Assembly (NCBI GenBank): GCA_003249215.1
Contig: QKJR01000041.1
Coordinates: 1 to 64,000 of the forward strand
DNA length: 64,000 nucleotides
Direction of reading: 5' to 3'
Origin: Rhodobacterales bacterium
Lineage (GTDB): Bacteria > Pseudomonadota > Alphaproteobacteria > Rhodobacterales > Rhodobacteraceae
Part shown: positions 13,281 through 22,836 of the stretch, in pieces
Numbering within the stretch: position 1 is the stretch's first letter
Layout: each line of letters starts with the position of its first letter
Notes under the pieces: model-generated
The model's database searches: none
Told to the model about the DNA's origin: nothing
Seen by the model: the letters and a program-made list of their open reading frames with translations, nothing else
Position numbers and translations under genes: made by a program

Positions 13281-13601
13281 ATGATCGTCTACGGGATCAA
13301 GAGTTGCGACACGGTGAAGAAGGCGGTGAAGGCGCTCGAGGCGGCGGGCCATGAGGTGCAGTTTCGCGATATCCGCGTCGAGCCGTTGGAGCCTGAGGAA
13401 ATCGACGAATTTTCAAAGGCTTTCGGCGAGAAGTTGATCAACCGCTCGTCGACCACCTGGCGTGGCCTGTCCGAGGCAGAGCGCGCCCGGGCGCCCGAGG
13501 CGCTGATCGCGGAGCATCCGACGCTGATGAAGCGCCCGGTGATCCGCGGCAAGGCGCTGACCATCGGCTGGGACAAGGCGGCCCAGGCCACGCAACTCTG
13601 A
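13281..13601 (+). CDS. ArsC/Spx/YffB family thioredoxin-fold protein
   Basis: MIVYGIKSCDTVKKAVKALEAAGHEVQFRDIRVEPLEPEEI; single N-terminal Cys typical of this family. Confidence 0.85.
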   Translation: MIVYGIKSCDTVKKAVKALEAAGHEVQFRDIRVEPLEPEEIDEFSKAFGEKLINRSSTTWRGLSEAERARAPEALIAEHPTLMKRPVIRGKALTIGWDKAAQATQL

Positions 13602-13664
13602 GCGCTTCAGGCGATCTTAACCTCTTTGCGCGACCCTGACCCTTCGATGACCGAAGGAGGGCTG

Positions 13665-13856
13665 ATGCGGCGCGCGATCCTGTGTGTTTTTCTGCTCGCG
13701 GCCTGCGGCAAGGCCGAGACGCTGCCCGAACCGGCCTCGGCACCGCGCTATGCCGGCGAGATCGCGGTGGCGAGCAGCGTCTCGGCCAGCGGCGTCGCTG
13801 CGGCCCGTGGCGGGGTCTATGCGGGCGAGGTGCTCTCGGCGTCCTCGGGCTATTGA
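13665..13856 (+). CDS. Small predicted lipoprotein
   Basis: MRRAILCVFLLAACGKAETLPEP contains lipobox LAAC; 63 aa. Confidence 0.55.
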   Translation: MRRAILCVFLLAACGKAETLPEPASAPRYAGEIAVASSVSASGVAAARGGVYAGEVLSASSGY

Positions 13857-14170
13857 GCGGTTGCGGGAAGAGGGGCGACCGGCGTGCCGCCGCACCGTTC
13901 CCGGGGCCGCGCTTGCAGCCGGTGCGCGAAGGGACGCGTCGCCCTGTCGGCGCTCGCCTGGCCCGTTTCGGCCCTCGTTTCGAGAGCCCGCAGGGCCGAT
14001 ACAGGCCGCAACACAGGCCGCAAATTGTGCGTCGGTGCCCAAACCAAACGCCGCCCCGCGAAGGGCGGCGCGAGGGCCTGAGGACAGGCCCGTTTGCGAC
14101 GTTCAGACTCGAGGTCCTCCCGATGGTCCCGCGCGGTCGGGGGTAGGGAGGATGTCGATCCTGCCCGGGA

Positions 14171-14377
14171 TCAGAGCAGCTTGAGATCCGACGCCGAGGC
14201 GCGGCCATCCCGGCCCGACTGCAGCTCGTAAGCGACTTTCTGATTGTCCTGAAGACCTTTCAGCCCGGCGCGCTCGACCGCCGAGATGTGGACGAAAACG
14301 TCCTTGCCGCCTTCATCGGGCGCGATGAAGCCATAACCTTTGGTGGTGTTGAACCATTTCACGGTGCCAGTGGCCAT
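14171..14377 (-). CDS. Cold-shock protein (CspA family)
   Basis: MATGTVKWFNTTKGYGFIAPDEGGKDVFVHISAVERAGLKGL; RNP1/RNP2 motifs. Confidence 0.95.
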   Translation of the reverse strand: MATGTVKWFNTTKGYGFIAPDEGGKDVFVHISAVERAGLKGLQDNQKVAYELQSGRDGRASASDLKLL

Positions 14378-14593
14378 TCCGTCTCTCCTTCGTTTCTCCC
14401 GCGGCGAGATTGCCCCGGGCCGTGCAGCCAAATCTTTCGAGTCTTCCGGCTGCCCCGCGAAGGGAGCGGTAGGAAAGTCTGCAGTCACGCACGGAGAATG
14501 CTGCCACAGGTGCAGCAAAAATCAATCGAAATTCAGAGAAAACCGGCAAACCTCCGCCGGGCGGCAATAATCCGTGCGGCGGCGCAGCAACTT

Positions 14594-15052
14594 TCAGCGG
14601 CCAATCGCCGCCTTTGTGGCAAAGATCACGATTCCGATCGTCAGCAGGGCGAGCGCGAGCCAGATCCAGCGCGGAAGGGTCCGCGGGGCCGAATCTGTCG
14701 CCGCCGGGCCTGGAACGACGAGCAATGCCAGCCCGAGCAGGGTTCCGACCCATTCGAAAGCGCGCAGCAGGGCCGACATCGGCACCTCGGAGACCGGGAA
14801 GATCCCGGCGAGATCGAGGCCATAGACCAGAACGAAACCGAGCCCGAAGAGCCGCAGCGCCAAGGCGGAGCGGGCGCCGCGCAGCCCCGCGATCAGCGCG
14901 CCGAGGCCCAGCAATGTGAGGAAGGCGTTGAAGGCTGCCAGCAGCGCGGGCGGATAGGCCGGAAAGCTGCGCGTCTCGACGAGGCCGCCGGGGATCATCG
15001 CCGCGAGGGTGAGGGCGCTGGCAATCAGCAGGGCGGGTGCGCGGCGGATCAT
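14594..15052 (-). CDS. Small integral membrane protein, uncharacterised
   Basis: 152 aa with about 5 hydrophobic segments (LLIASALTLAAMIPGGLVETRSF; LLGLALLVVPG). Confidence 0.65.
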   Translation of the reverse strand: MIRRAPALLIASALTLAAMIPGGLVETRSFPAYPPALLAAFNAFLTLLGLGALIAGLRGARSALALRLFGLGFVLVYGLDLAGIFPVSEVPMSALLRAFEWVGTLLGLALLVVPGPAATDSAPRTLPRWIWLALALLTIGIVIFATKAAIGR

Positions 15053-15099
15053 CGGGATATTGTCGATTCCGGGGGCCAGTTCGGGCGCCGAAAGACGCC

Positions 15100-15120
15100 G
15101 GGGGCGGCAGCCGCCCCCGT
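15100..15120. terminator. GC-rich hairpin just 3' of thrS
   Basis: CGGGGGCGGCAGCCGCCCCCG palindrome immediately downstream of the thrS stop; weak T-tract on the minus strand. Confidence 0.4.
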
Positions 15121-15132
15121 GTCCTTTGGCGA

Positions 15133-17079
15133 TCAGCGCAGATCGGGCGGAGTTGCCTCGGATTTCAGCAATGAAATCACGGACTCGAGCGCCTGCGTCT
15201 CGGTCCGGTTCTCGCCGAGGCGGCGCACCGAAACCGTCCGCTCCTCGACTTCCTTCATGCCGATGGCGAAGATATAGGGCACTTTGCCGAGCGAGTGTTC
15301 GCGGACCTTGTAGTTGATCTTCTCGTTGCGGGTATCGGCCTCGGCGCGGATCCCCGCGGCCTTCAGCGCCGCCACCACCTCGAGCACATAGTCATCCGCC
15401 TCCGACACGATCGAGGCGACGACGACCTGCCGCGGCGCGAGCCAGAGCGGCAGCTTGCCGGCGAAGTTCTCGATCAACATGCCGATGAAGCGCTCGAACG
15501 AGCCGAGGCAGGCGCGGTGCAGCATGATCGGGCGATGGCGTTCGCCATCCGAGCCGATGTAATGCGCATCGAGCCGCTCGGGCAGGTTCGGGTCGACCTG
15601 CAGCGTGCCGCATTGCCAGTCGCGGCCGATCGCATCGGTCAGCACAAACTCGAGTTTCGGCCCGTAGAAGGCGCCTTCGCCGGGGAAGAGCTCATAATCA
15701 TAGCCCGCGTGCTGGCAGGCATTGCCAAGCGCGGCCTCGGCGTGATCCCAGCTCTCCTCGCTGCCGATCCGCTTGTCGGGGCGGGTCGAGAGCTTGATGC
15801 GCCAGTCGGTGAAGCCGAGATCGGCATAGACCCGCGAGAGAAACTCGATGAATTTCTTGGTCTCGGCCTCGATCTGATCGACGGTGCAGAAGATATGCGC
15901 GTCATCCTGTGTGAAGCCGCGCACCCGCATGATCCCGTGCAGCGCGCCCGAGGGCTCGTAGCGCGCGCAGGAGCCGAATTCGGCCATGCGCAGCGGCAGA
16001 TCGCGATAGCTTTTCAGGCCCACGTTGAAGATCTGCACGTGGCAGGGGCAGTTCATCGGCTTGAGCGCATTGATCACCTTCTCGCGGGCATTGTCCTCGT
16101 CGACCTCGACGATGAACATGTTCTCGCGATAGTTCTCCCAGTGACCCGAGGCTTCCCAGAGCTTGCGGTTCACCACCTGCGGCGTGTTGACCTCGACATA
16201 GCCATCGGCGCGCTGGCGGCGGCGCATGTAGTCCTGGAGTTCCGTGTAGATCGTCCAGCCGTTCGGATGCCAGAAGACCTGACCGGGCGCCTCTTCCTGC
16301 ATGTGGAAGAGGTCCATTTCGCGGCCCAATTTGCGGTGGTCGCGCTTCGCGGCCTCCTCGAGCATGGTCATGTGGGCCTTGAGCTCGTCGCGGTTGCGGA
16401 AGGCCACGCCATAGATCCGCTGCAGCATCGGGCGGGTGCTGTCGCCGAGCCAATAGGCGCCGGCGACATGGGTGAGCTTGAACGCATCGGCCGGAACCTG
16501 ACCCGTGTGCTGCAAATGCGGGCCGCGGCAGAGATCCTGCCAGCCGCCATGCCAATACATCCGCAGCGGTTGCCCCTCGGGGATGCGGTTCACCAGCTCG
16601 ACCTTGTAGGGCTCATTGGTGGCCATGTAGTGCTCGACCGCGCGGGCACGCTCCCAGATCTCGGTCCTGACCGGCTCGCGGGCGTTGATGATCGCCTTCA
16701 TCTTGGCCTCGATCTGGCCCAGATCCTCGGGCGTGAAGGGCTCGGCGCGGTCGAAGTCATAGAACCAGCCGTGGTCGCGCACCGGGCCGATCGTGACCTT
16801 CACATCGGGCCAGATCTCCTGCACGGCGCGGGCCATGATATGCGCGAGGTCATGGCGGATGAGTTCCAGCGCCGGAACCGTGTCCTTCATCGTGTTGATC
16901 GAGATCTTGGCATCGGCCTCGATCGGCCATTGCAGATCGTAATGCTGGCCGTTCACCTGCGCCGAGATCGCGGCCTTGGCGAGCGAATTCGAGATCGAGG
17001 CGGCCACTTCCGCGGCGGTCGTGCCGGCGGGATAGTCGCGCTTGTTGCCATCGGGGAAGGAGAGAGTGATCTGGGACAT
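15133..17079 (-). CDS. thrS: Threonyl-tRNA synthetase
   Basis: [32 protein letters not shown] domain; class II aaRS motifs ([13 protein letters not shown]). Confidence 0.97.
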   Translation of the reverse strand: MSQITLSFPDGNKRDYPAGTTAAEVAASISNSLAKAAISAQVNGQHYDLQWPIEADAKISINTMKDTVPALELIRHDLAHIMARAVQEIWPDVKVTIGPVRDHGWFYDFDRAEPFTPEDLGQIEAKMKAIINAREPVRTEIWERARAVEHYMATNEPYKVELVNRIPEGQPLRMYWHGGWQDLCRGPHLQHTGQVPADAFKLTHVAGAYWLGDSTRPMLQRIYGVAFRNRDELKAHMTMLEEAAKRDHRKLGREMDLFHMQEEAPGQVFWHPNGWTIYTELQDYMRRRQRADGYVEVNTPQVVNRKLWEASGHWENYRENMFIVEVDEDNAREKVINALKPMNCPCHVQIFNVGLKSYRDLPLRMAEFGSCARYEPSGALHGIMRVRGFTQDDAHIFCTVDQIEAETKKFIEFLSRVYADLGFTDWRIKLSTRPDKRIGSEESWDHAEAALGNACQHAGYDYELFPGEGAFYGPKLEFVLTDAIGRDWQCGTLQVDPNLPERLDAHYIGSDGERHRPIMLHRACLGSFERFIGMLIENFAGKLPLWLAPRQVVVASIVSEADDYVLEVVAALKAAGIRAEADTRNEKINYKVREHSLGKVPYIFAIGMKEVEERTVSVRRLGENRTETQALESVISLLKSEATPPDLR

Positions 17080-17210
17080 GGATGTCCTCCTCGTCGGTTT
17101 GGCGCCCACGGAACGCCCGGTTGCAAGTTATGGTCCGGGTTCTATGGCGCGGGCTTGTGGACAAGTCAACGGGGCGCTGCATCGCGGCGCTGCGACAGGT
17201 TGGCCGGCGG

Positions 17211-17353
17211 GGCAGGGGGCTGCTCGCCCCCTCGGGCCGTTCGGCCCTCACCCCCGGGATATTTCGATCAGGTTGAAAGCAAAGCGGTTTCTCCTTCAAC
17301 CTGACCCAAATATCCCGGGGGTGTCCCGCAGGGACGGGGGCAGCGCCCCCAGC
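17211..17353. repeat. Dispersed intergenic element, inverted pair (copy B)
   Basis: Cores 17251-17277 (reverse) and 17295-17321 (forward); same flanking hairpins as copy A. Confidence 0.95.
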
Positions 17354-17418
17354 CCGGTCGACATCTTGTGCCAGCACCGTTACCAAGGCGGCTATTCCGC
17401 GCGCGTCAGGAGGCCCCG

Positions 17419-18162
17419 ATGACCGATTTCCTCACCACCCCCGAAGGCCGCCGTCTGGCCTATACCCGCACCGCGGGCCGCGGCCCGGGGATCGTCTTCC
17501 TGCACGGGCTCAAATCCGACATGGAGGGGACCAAGGCCGTCGCGCTTGAGGCCTGGGCGCGGGCGGAGGGGCGCGCCTTCCTGCGCTTCGACTGTTCCGG
17601 GCACGGGAAATCGGGCGGCGTTTTCGAAGAGGGTGCGATCGGCGACTGGTTCGAGGATGCACGCGCCGCGATCGCCGCGCTGACCGAGGGGCCGCAGGTT
17701 GTTGTCGGCTCCTCGATGGGCGGCTGGCTCGCGCTTTTGATCGCGCGCGAGTGCCCCGAGCGCGTCGCGGGTCTCGTGACCATCGCCGCCGCCCCGGATT
17801 TCACCGAGGACGGCTATTGGGCGAGCTTCGACGCGGCGGCCCGCAAAATACTGGAAACGCAGGGCTATGTCGATATTCCCTCGGACTATGGCGCGCCCTA
17901 TCGGATCACCCGGCGCCTGATCGAGGAGGGGCGAAACCGTCTCGTATTGCGCGCGCCACTCGCCCTGCCGTTCCCGGTGCGGCTCTTGCAAGGTACGGCC
18001 GATACGGCGGTGCCCTACGATTGGGCGCTGCGGCTGCTCGACCATGTCGAGGGCGACGATATCCGCCTCACGCTCGTCAAGGGGGCCGATCACCGGTTTT
18101 CCGAACCGGCCGAGCTCGCGCTGATCGAGGCTGCGGTGGCCGAGGTGCTTGCCGCGCTCTGA
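17419..18162 (+). CDS. Alpha/beta hydrolase (palmitoyl-protein thioesterase ABHD10-like)
   Basis: FLHGLKSDMEGTKA, FDCSGHGKSGG, GSSMGGWLAL nucleophile elbow, GADHRFSEP. Confidence 0.85.
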   Translation: MTDFLTTPEGRRLAYTRTAGRGPGIVFLHGLKSDMEGTKAVALEAWARAEGRAFLRFDCSGHGKSGGVFEEGAIGDWFEDARAAIAALTEGPQVVVGSSMGGWLALLIARECPERVAGLVTIAAAPDFTEDGYWASFDAAARKILETQGYVDIPSDYGAPYRITRRLIEEGRNRLVLRAPLALPFPVRLLQGTADTAVPYDWALRLLDHVEGDDIRLTLVKGADHRFSEPAELALIEAAVAEVLAAL

Positions 18163-18307
18163 GCTGCGCCGCCTCGCGACCCTGTGATCCGATTTCCGCC
18201 GATTGCCCCCCGGGCAAGGCCGCGCCGGGGTTCAAGCCCGGGCCGGGATCGGGCAGAGTGGCGCCAAGAGCGCGCGGATCCAAGCGCGCCAAGCGAGGAG
18301 CCAAGCC

Positions 18308-19018
18308 ATGACCCCCGATCCACTGCTGTTCCTGCCGGGGTTCATGTGCGATGCGCGTCTCTTCTGGCACCAGATCGCCGCCTTTTCCACCGAGCGCATG
18401 GTCTCCGTTGCGCCGCTTCTGGGCGAGACCATAGAGGAGATGTCCGAGAATGTGCTCGCCGCGGCACCGGCGCGGTTCTGTCTCGTCGGGCATTGGCTCG
18501 GCGGGGTCGTCGCGATGGAGATGCTGCGCCGCGCCCCCGACCGCATCGCGCAGATCGCGTTGATCGACGTCTCGCCGCTGCCGGAAACGCCGCAGGCGGC
18601 GGGGCTGCGCGAGCCGCGGATCGTACGGGCCCGCACCGGGCGGCTCGACGAGGTGATGCTCGAGGAAATCCCGCCAGCCGCGCTCGCCCCGGGGGCGGGC
18701 AGTCACGATACGCTTGCGCTCGTGCTCGACATGGCCGAGGCGCTCGGCCCCGAGGTCTTCACCCGGCAATCGCGCGCGCTGATGCGCCGCCCCGATCAGC
18801 AGCGGGCGCTGCGCAACACCAAGGTGCGCGCGACGCTGATCTGTGGGGAATACGACACGATCTGCCCACCGCGGCGGCACGAATTCCTGGCCGAGCTTAT
18901 GCCGCATGCCGACTTCCGTCTGATCCTGAGCGCGGGCCATCTCGCGCCGCTCGAGCAGCCGGAGAAGGTGACCCAGGCCTTGCAGGACTGGCTTGGCGCT
19001 CCGCTTTTGCTGAAATGA
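18308..19018 (+). CDS. Alpha/beta fold hydrolase
   Basis: LLFLPGFMCDARLFWHQ, VGHWLGGVVAMEM elbow, ICGEYDTICPP, SAGHLAPLEQPEKV. Confidence 0.85.
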   Translation: MTPDPLLFLPGFMCDARLFWHQIAAFSTERMVSVAPLLGETIEEMSENVLAAAPARFCLVGHWLGGVVAMEMLRRAPDRIAQIALIDVSPLPETPQAAGLREPRIVRARTGRLDEVMLEEIPPAALAPGAGSHDTLALVLDMAEALGPEVFTRQSRALMRRPDQQRALRNTKVRATLICGEYDTICPPRRHEFLAELMPHADFRLILSAGHLAPLEQPEKVTQALQDWLGAPLLLK

Positions 19019-19154
19019 CTAATTTTGACGATTCTTTGAAATATTGTTAAACATATTGGTTGATTATAGTTACAATATGTCCAATATGGGTGCGGGGGTG
19101 CTTATTGAAACGATTGGTTCTGGTCGGCTAATTTGCCGCCCACGGGAGGGGCCG

Positions 19155-19460
19155 ATGCGCAGTGCAGTTCTTTTCAGCCGCCGCGATGGCGCGATTTTTC
19201 TTCATGCACCGGATCTGGGGCTTGTGGCCCGCCTTGCAGGCGACAAGAGGCGCAGCAGTCCGCGGGTGGCGGCCTTGCTACGCTGCGAGGGCGATCTGCG
19301 GCGTTCGATCCGGCTCGCACAACAGGCGATCTCCCTGGCATTCCTGGCCGAACTGGCCGCCTGCGAGGCGCTGCGGGGCCCGTTGGGAGTCGCCAATCCG
19401 GTGAAGACGCGCGCCGCCGTTTCGGGGGCGGGGCTGCGCGACGAGACGGTGGAGCTTTAG
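19155..19460 (+). CDS. Small hypothetical protein
   Basis: MRSAVLFSRRDGAIFLHAPDLGLVARLAGDKRRSS...; preceded by a GGAGG-like sequence. The ORF extends upstream to 19044 but that part is AT-rich. Confidence 0.4.
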   Translation: MRSAVLFSRRDGAIFLHAPDLGLVARLAGDKRRSSPRVAALLRCEGDLRRSIRLAQQAISLAFLAELAACEALRGPLGVANPVKTRAAVSGAGLRDETVEL

Positions 19461-19485
19461 CCCCACCGGCCTGGCGTGGCGGGGC

Positions 19486-20046
19486 TCAGACCCCGCGCGA
19501 GAGTGCTGCGACCCCGGTGCGTGCCACGTCGATCAGGCCCAGCGGGCGCATCAGTTCGGCGAAAGCGTCGATCTTCTCGGGTGTGCCGGTCACTTCGAAG
19601 ACGAAGCTCTCGAGCGTCGAATCCACGACATTGGCGCGGAAGATATCGGCCAGACGCAGTGCCTCGACCCGCTTCTCGCCGGTGCCCGCGACCTTGAAGA
19701 GCGCGAGTTCCCGCTCGACCGCCTGACCCTCGACGGTGAGGTCATGGACCTCGTGCACCGGCACGATCCGCCCGAGCTGCGCCTTGATCTGGTCGATCAC
19801 CGCCGCCGTGCCGCGGGTCACGATGGTAATGCGCGAGCGGTGGCCCTTGTGGTCGACCTCTGCCACGGTCAGGCTGTCGATGTTGTAACCGCGCCCGGAA
19901 AAGAGCCCGATCACCCGCGCCAGCACGCCTGCCTCGTTGTCGACGATCACCGCCAGCGTATGCGAGCTTTCCACATCCGAGTGGAAATCGCGCAGGTCAT
20001 AGGCCGAATGCGAGGTCGAGCCCTTCTTGATGTTCAGAGCGGCCAT
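19486..20046 (-). CDS. ilvH: Acetolactate synthase small subunit
   Basis: SHTLAVIVDNEAGVLARVIGLFSGRGYNIDSLTVAEVDHKGHRSRITIV ACT domain. Confidence 0.95.
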   Translation of the reverse strand: MAALNIKKGSTSHSAYDLRDFHSDVESSHTLAVIVDNEAGVLARVIGLFSGRGYNIDSLTVAEVDHKGHRSRITIVTRGTAAVIDQIKAQLGRIVPVHEVHDLTVEGQAVERELALFKVAGTGEKRVEALRLADIFRANVVDSTLESFVFEVTGTPEKIDAFAELMRPLGLIDVARTGVAALSRGV

Positions 20047-20070
20047 TGCCCTCTCCTTGTTCCTTGGTCT

Positions 20071-20118
20071 TTCAACCTGATCCAAATATCCCGGGGGTCC
20101 GGGGGCAGCGCCCCCGGC
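20071..20118 (+). repeat. Dispersed intergenic element, single (copy C), between ilvI and ilvH
   Basis: TTCAACCTGATCCAAATATCCCGGGGG then GGGGGCAGCGCCCCC. Confidence 0.95.
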
Positions 20119-20125
20119 CTAGGTC

Positions 20126-21871
20126 TCACACCAGCGCCGCGCCACCCGCGAAGGCCGCCGCATCCGCCGAGAGCAGCATCTCGTTATGCGGCTTGCCGGA
20201 CGGGATCATCGGGAAGCAGTTCTCGTGCTTCTCGACGAGGCAATCGAACAGAACCGGCCCGTCGTGCTCGATCATCTCCATGATCGCATCGTCGAGGTCC
20301 TTCGGATCCGAGCAGATGATCCCCTTCCAGCCGAAGCTCTCGGCCAGTTTCACGAAATCGGGCAGGCTTTCCGACCAGCTCTGCGAATAGCGCCCGCCGT
20401 GCAGCAGGTCCTGCCATTGCCGCACCATGCCAAGCCGTTCGTTGTTCAGGATGAACTGCTTCACCGGGGTGCGGAACTGGGTCGCCGTGCCCATTTCCTG
20501 CATGTTCATCAGCCAGCTGGCCTCACCCGCCACGTTGATCACCAGCGCGTCGGGATGCGCCACCTGCACCCCGATCGAGGCCGGGAAGCCATAGCCCATC
20601 GTGCCCAGACCACCGCTCGTCATCCAGCGGTTCGGCGCGTCGAACCCGAGGTATTGCGCGGCCCACATCTGGTGCTGGCCCACTTCGGTCGTGATGTAGC
20701 GATCACGCCCCTTGGTCAGCGCCTCGAGCCGTTCGAGCGCATATTGCGGTTTGATCACCTTGCTCGAGCCCTCATAGGCGAGGCAGCGGACCTTCTTCCA
20801 CTCGTCGATCTTGCCCCACCATTTGGCGAGGCCCGCCTTGTTGACCTTGCGCCCGCGCGCCTTCCAGATCTTGAGGATGTCCTCGAGCACATGGCCCACA
20901 TCCCCCACGATCGGCAGGTCCACCGGCACGATCTTGTTGATCGACGAGGCGTCGATGTCGATATGCGCCTTGGTCGAACCCGGGGAGAAATCCGACACCC
21001 GCCCGGTGATCCGGTCGTCGAAGCGCGCGCCGATGTTGATCATCAGATCGCAGCCATGCATCGCGAGGTTGGCCTCATAAAGACCGTGCATCCCGAGCAT
21101 GCCCATCCAGTTCTTGCCGCTTGCCGGATAGGCGCCGAGCCCCATCAGCGTCGAGGTGATCGGGAAGCCCGTGGCATCCACCAGCTCGCGCAGGAGCTGG
21201 CTCGCGGCGGTCCCCGAGTTGATCACGCCGCCGCCGGTGTAGAAGATCGGGCGCTCGGCGTTCTCGATCAGCTCGACGAGCTTGGTGATCGCCTCGATGT
21301 CGCCCTTCACCTGCGGCTTGTAGTGATCGACGCGCGCGGCCTTGGGCCCGGTATAGGCGCCGGTCGCGAATTGCACATCCTTGGGCAGATCGACCAGCAC
21401 CGGACCCGGGCGCCCCGAGGTCGCCACGTGGAAGGCCTGATGGATCACCTCGGCCAGCTTGTCGGCATCCTTCACCAGCCAGTTGTGCTTGGTGCAGGGG
21501 CGGGTGATGCCGATCGTGTCGGCCTCCTGGAAACCGTCGGTGCCGATCATGAAGGTCGGCACCTGGCCCGAGAAGACCACGAGCGGAATGCTGTCCATCA
21601 GCGCGTCGGTGAGGCCGGTCACCGCGTTCGTCGCGCCCGGCCCCGAGGTCACCAGCACGCAGCCCGGCTTGCCGGTCGAGCGGGCATAGCCCTCGGCCAT
21701 ATGCACCGCGGCCTGTTCGTGGCGCACGAGGATGTGGCGGATGTCGTTTTGCTGGAAAATCGCATCGTAGATCGGCAGGACCGCGCCGCCGGGATAGCCG
21801 AAAATGACATCGACCCCCTGATCCTTGAGCGCCTGCACCACCATTTCCGCGCCGGTCATCTGCACTGACAT
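20126..21871 (-). CDS. ilvI: Acetolactate synthase large subunit
   Basis: MTGAEMVVQALKDQGVDVIFGYPGGAVLPIYDAIF, RHEQAAVHMAEGYARSTGKPG; ThDP-binding GDG-like region. Confidence 0.95.
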   Translation of the reverse strand: MSVQMTGAEMVVQALKDQGVDVIFGYPGGAVLPIYDAIFQQNDIRHILVRHEQAAVHMAEGYARSTGKPGCVLVTSGPGATNAVTGLTDALMDSIPLVVFSGQVPTFMIGTDGFQEADTIGITRPCTKHNWLVKDADKLAEVIHQAFHVATSGRPGPVLVDLPKDVQFATGAYTGPKAARVDHYKPQVKGDIEAITKLVELIENAERPIFYTGGGVINSGTAASQLLRELVDATGFPITSTLMGLGAYPASGKNWMGMLGMHGLYEANLAMHGCDLMINIGARFDDRITGRVSDFSPGSTKAHIDIDASSINKIVPVDLPIVGDVGHVLEDILKIWKARGRKVNKAGLAKWWGKIDEWKKVRCLAYEGSSKVIKPQYALERLEALTKGRDRYITTEVGQHQMWAAQYLGFDAPNRWMTSGGLGTMGYGFPASIGVQVAHPDALVINVAGEASWLMNMQEMGTATQFRTPVKQFILNNERLGMVRQWQDLLHGGRYSQSWSESLPDFVKLAESFGWKGIICSDPKDLDDAIMEMIEHDGPVLFDCLVEKHENCFPMIPSGKPHNEMLLSADAAAFAGGAALV

Positions 21872-21931
21872 CCGTCTTTCCTTCCGTTTGCTCCGCGGGT
21901 TTCCTGCCCGGAGCCGACTAGCATTTCGCAA

Positions 21932-21960
21932 CAAAAAGCCCTCGCGGATCGGGCGAGGGC
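21932..21960 (-). terminator. Rho-independent terminator upstream of ilvI (attenuator terminator)
   Basis: Minus strand: GCCCTCGC-CCGATCC-GCGAGGGC-TTTTTGTTG; 8-bp perfect stem plus T-tract, about 60 nt before the ilvI ATG. Confidence 0.85.
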
Positions 21961-21985
21961 GCATGGGAACCGTTATGGTCAACCG

Positions 21986-22033
21986 TCACCGGCCCATGCG
22001 CGTTTTCCCTACGACGACAAGAAGCGAGAGCAT
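21986..22033 (-). CDS. Candidate ilv leader peptide MLSLLVVVGKTRMGR
   Basis: Minus strand: ATG CTC TCG CTT CTT GTC GTC GTA GGG AAA ACG CGC ATG GGC CGG TGA, with a Leu-Leu-Val-Val-Val run immediately upstream of a hairpin and terminator. Confidence 0.75.
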   Translation of the reverse strand: MLSLLVVVGKTRMGR

Positions 22034-22284
22034 CGCTGATCCTTTCCATTGCGTTGCGGCGGACATTAGAAAGCCGTGCGGGGGGCGTCAACGGCAAATC
22101 CGTGAATATTATGTCGCAGGTGGCTGGAAATTCGTTCCAAAAGTTGCGCCCTGCGATCTTTCGCCGGAATAAACGCAATTCCCGGGGCGGAGTTTCCGGC
22201 CGGGGGGGCGCGGATTCCAGTCAGCGTTTCTGACCGAGTCGCGGCACTTGCCCGGCGTCGCGTCTTGGGGAAGGGTGGGATTTC

Positions 22285-22370
22285 GAGTATTTGGGCCAAG
22301 AAAAAGCAGCCGATCGAGATCCACCCGAGGGTCGGGTGCATTTCCTGGCGAACATACTCCCGCCGGAGGC
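22285..22370. repeat. Second-family element, inverted pair (partly diverged)
   Basis: GAGTATTTGGGCCAAGAAAAA (reverse) and TTTCCTGGCGAACATACTCCCGCCGGAGGC (forward). Confidence 0.8.
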
Positions 22371-22392
22371 ATCCTGCCGCGCAAGAGGCGCC

Positions 22393-22818
22393 TCAGACCG
22401 GGATCATCGTGCCCTGCAGCACCGCGACATGGCGCCGGGGGCGGTCCGGTTCCTCGGCCCAGACATCGGCCGCCACGATCACGAGCCGCCGCCCGGGCTT
22501 GATCACCCGCCCCTCGGCCACAAGCCGCCCCGATCCCGGGCTGAGCAGGTTGATCTTGATCTCGACCGAGAGCACATCGGCCTCGGGCGGCATCAGACTC
22601 AGCGCGGCATAGCCCGCCGCGCTGTCGGCGATCGCGAAGGCGAGCGCGGCGTGGGAATAGCCCTGTTGCTGGCGCAGATGGGGCGCGACCTCGGCCGCGA
22701 TCACGCAGGTGCCGGGGCCGGTGGCGATCAGCTCGGCGCCCATCGTCTGCATCATGCTTTGCGTGGCGAAACTGGTCTGCATCTTGGCCGCGATCTGCGG
22801 GTCGAGTGTCTCGGTCAT
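22393..22818 (-). CDS. PaaI-family hotdog thioesterase
   Basis: ATQSMMQTMGAELIATGPGTCVIAAEVAPHLRQQQGYSHAALAFAIADSAAGYAALSLMPPEADVLSVEIKINLL. Confidence 0.85.
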   Translation of the reverse strand: MTETLDPQIAAKMQTSFATQSMMQTMGAELIATGPGTCVIAAEVAPHLRQQQGYSHAALAFAIADSAAGYAALSLMPPEADVLSVEIKINLLSPGSGRLVAEGRVIKPGRRLVIVAADVWAEEPDRPRRHVAVLQGTMIPV

Positions 22819-22836
22819 GCGGATCTCCCTCGGGGC

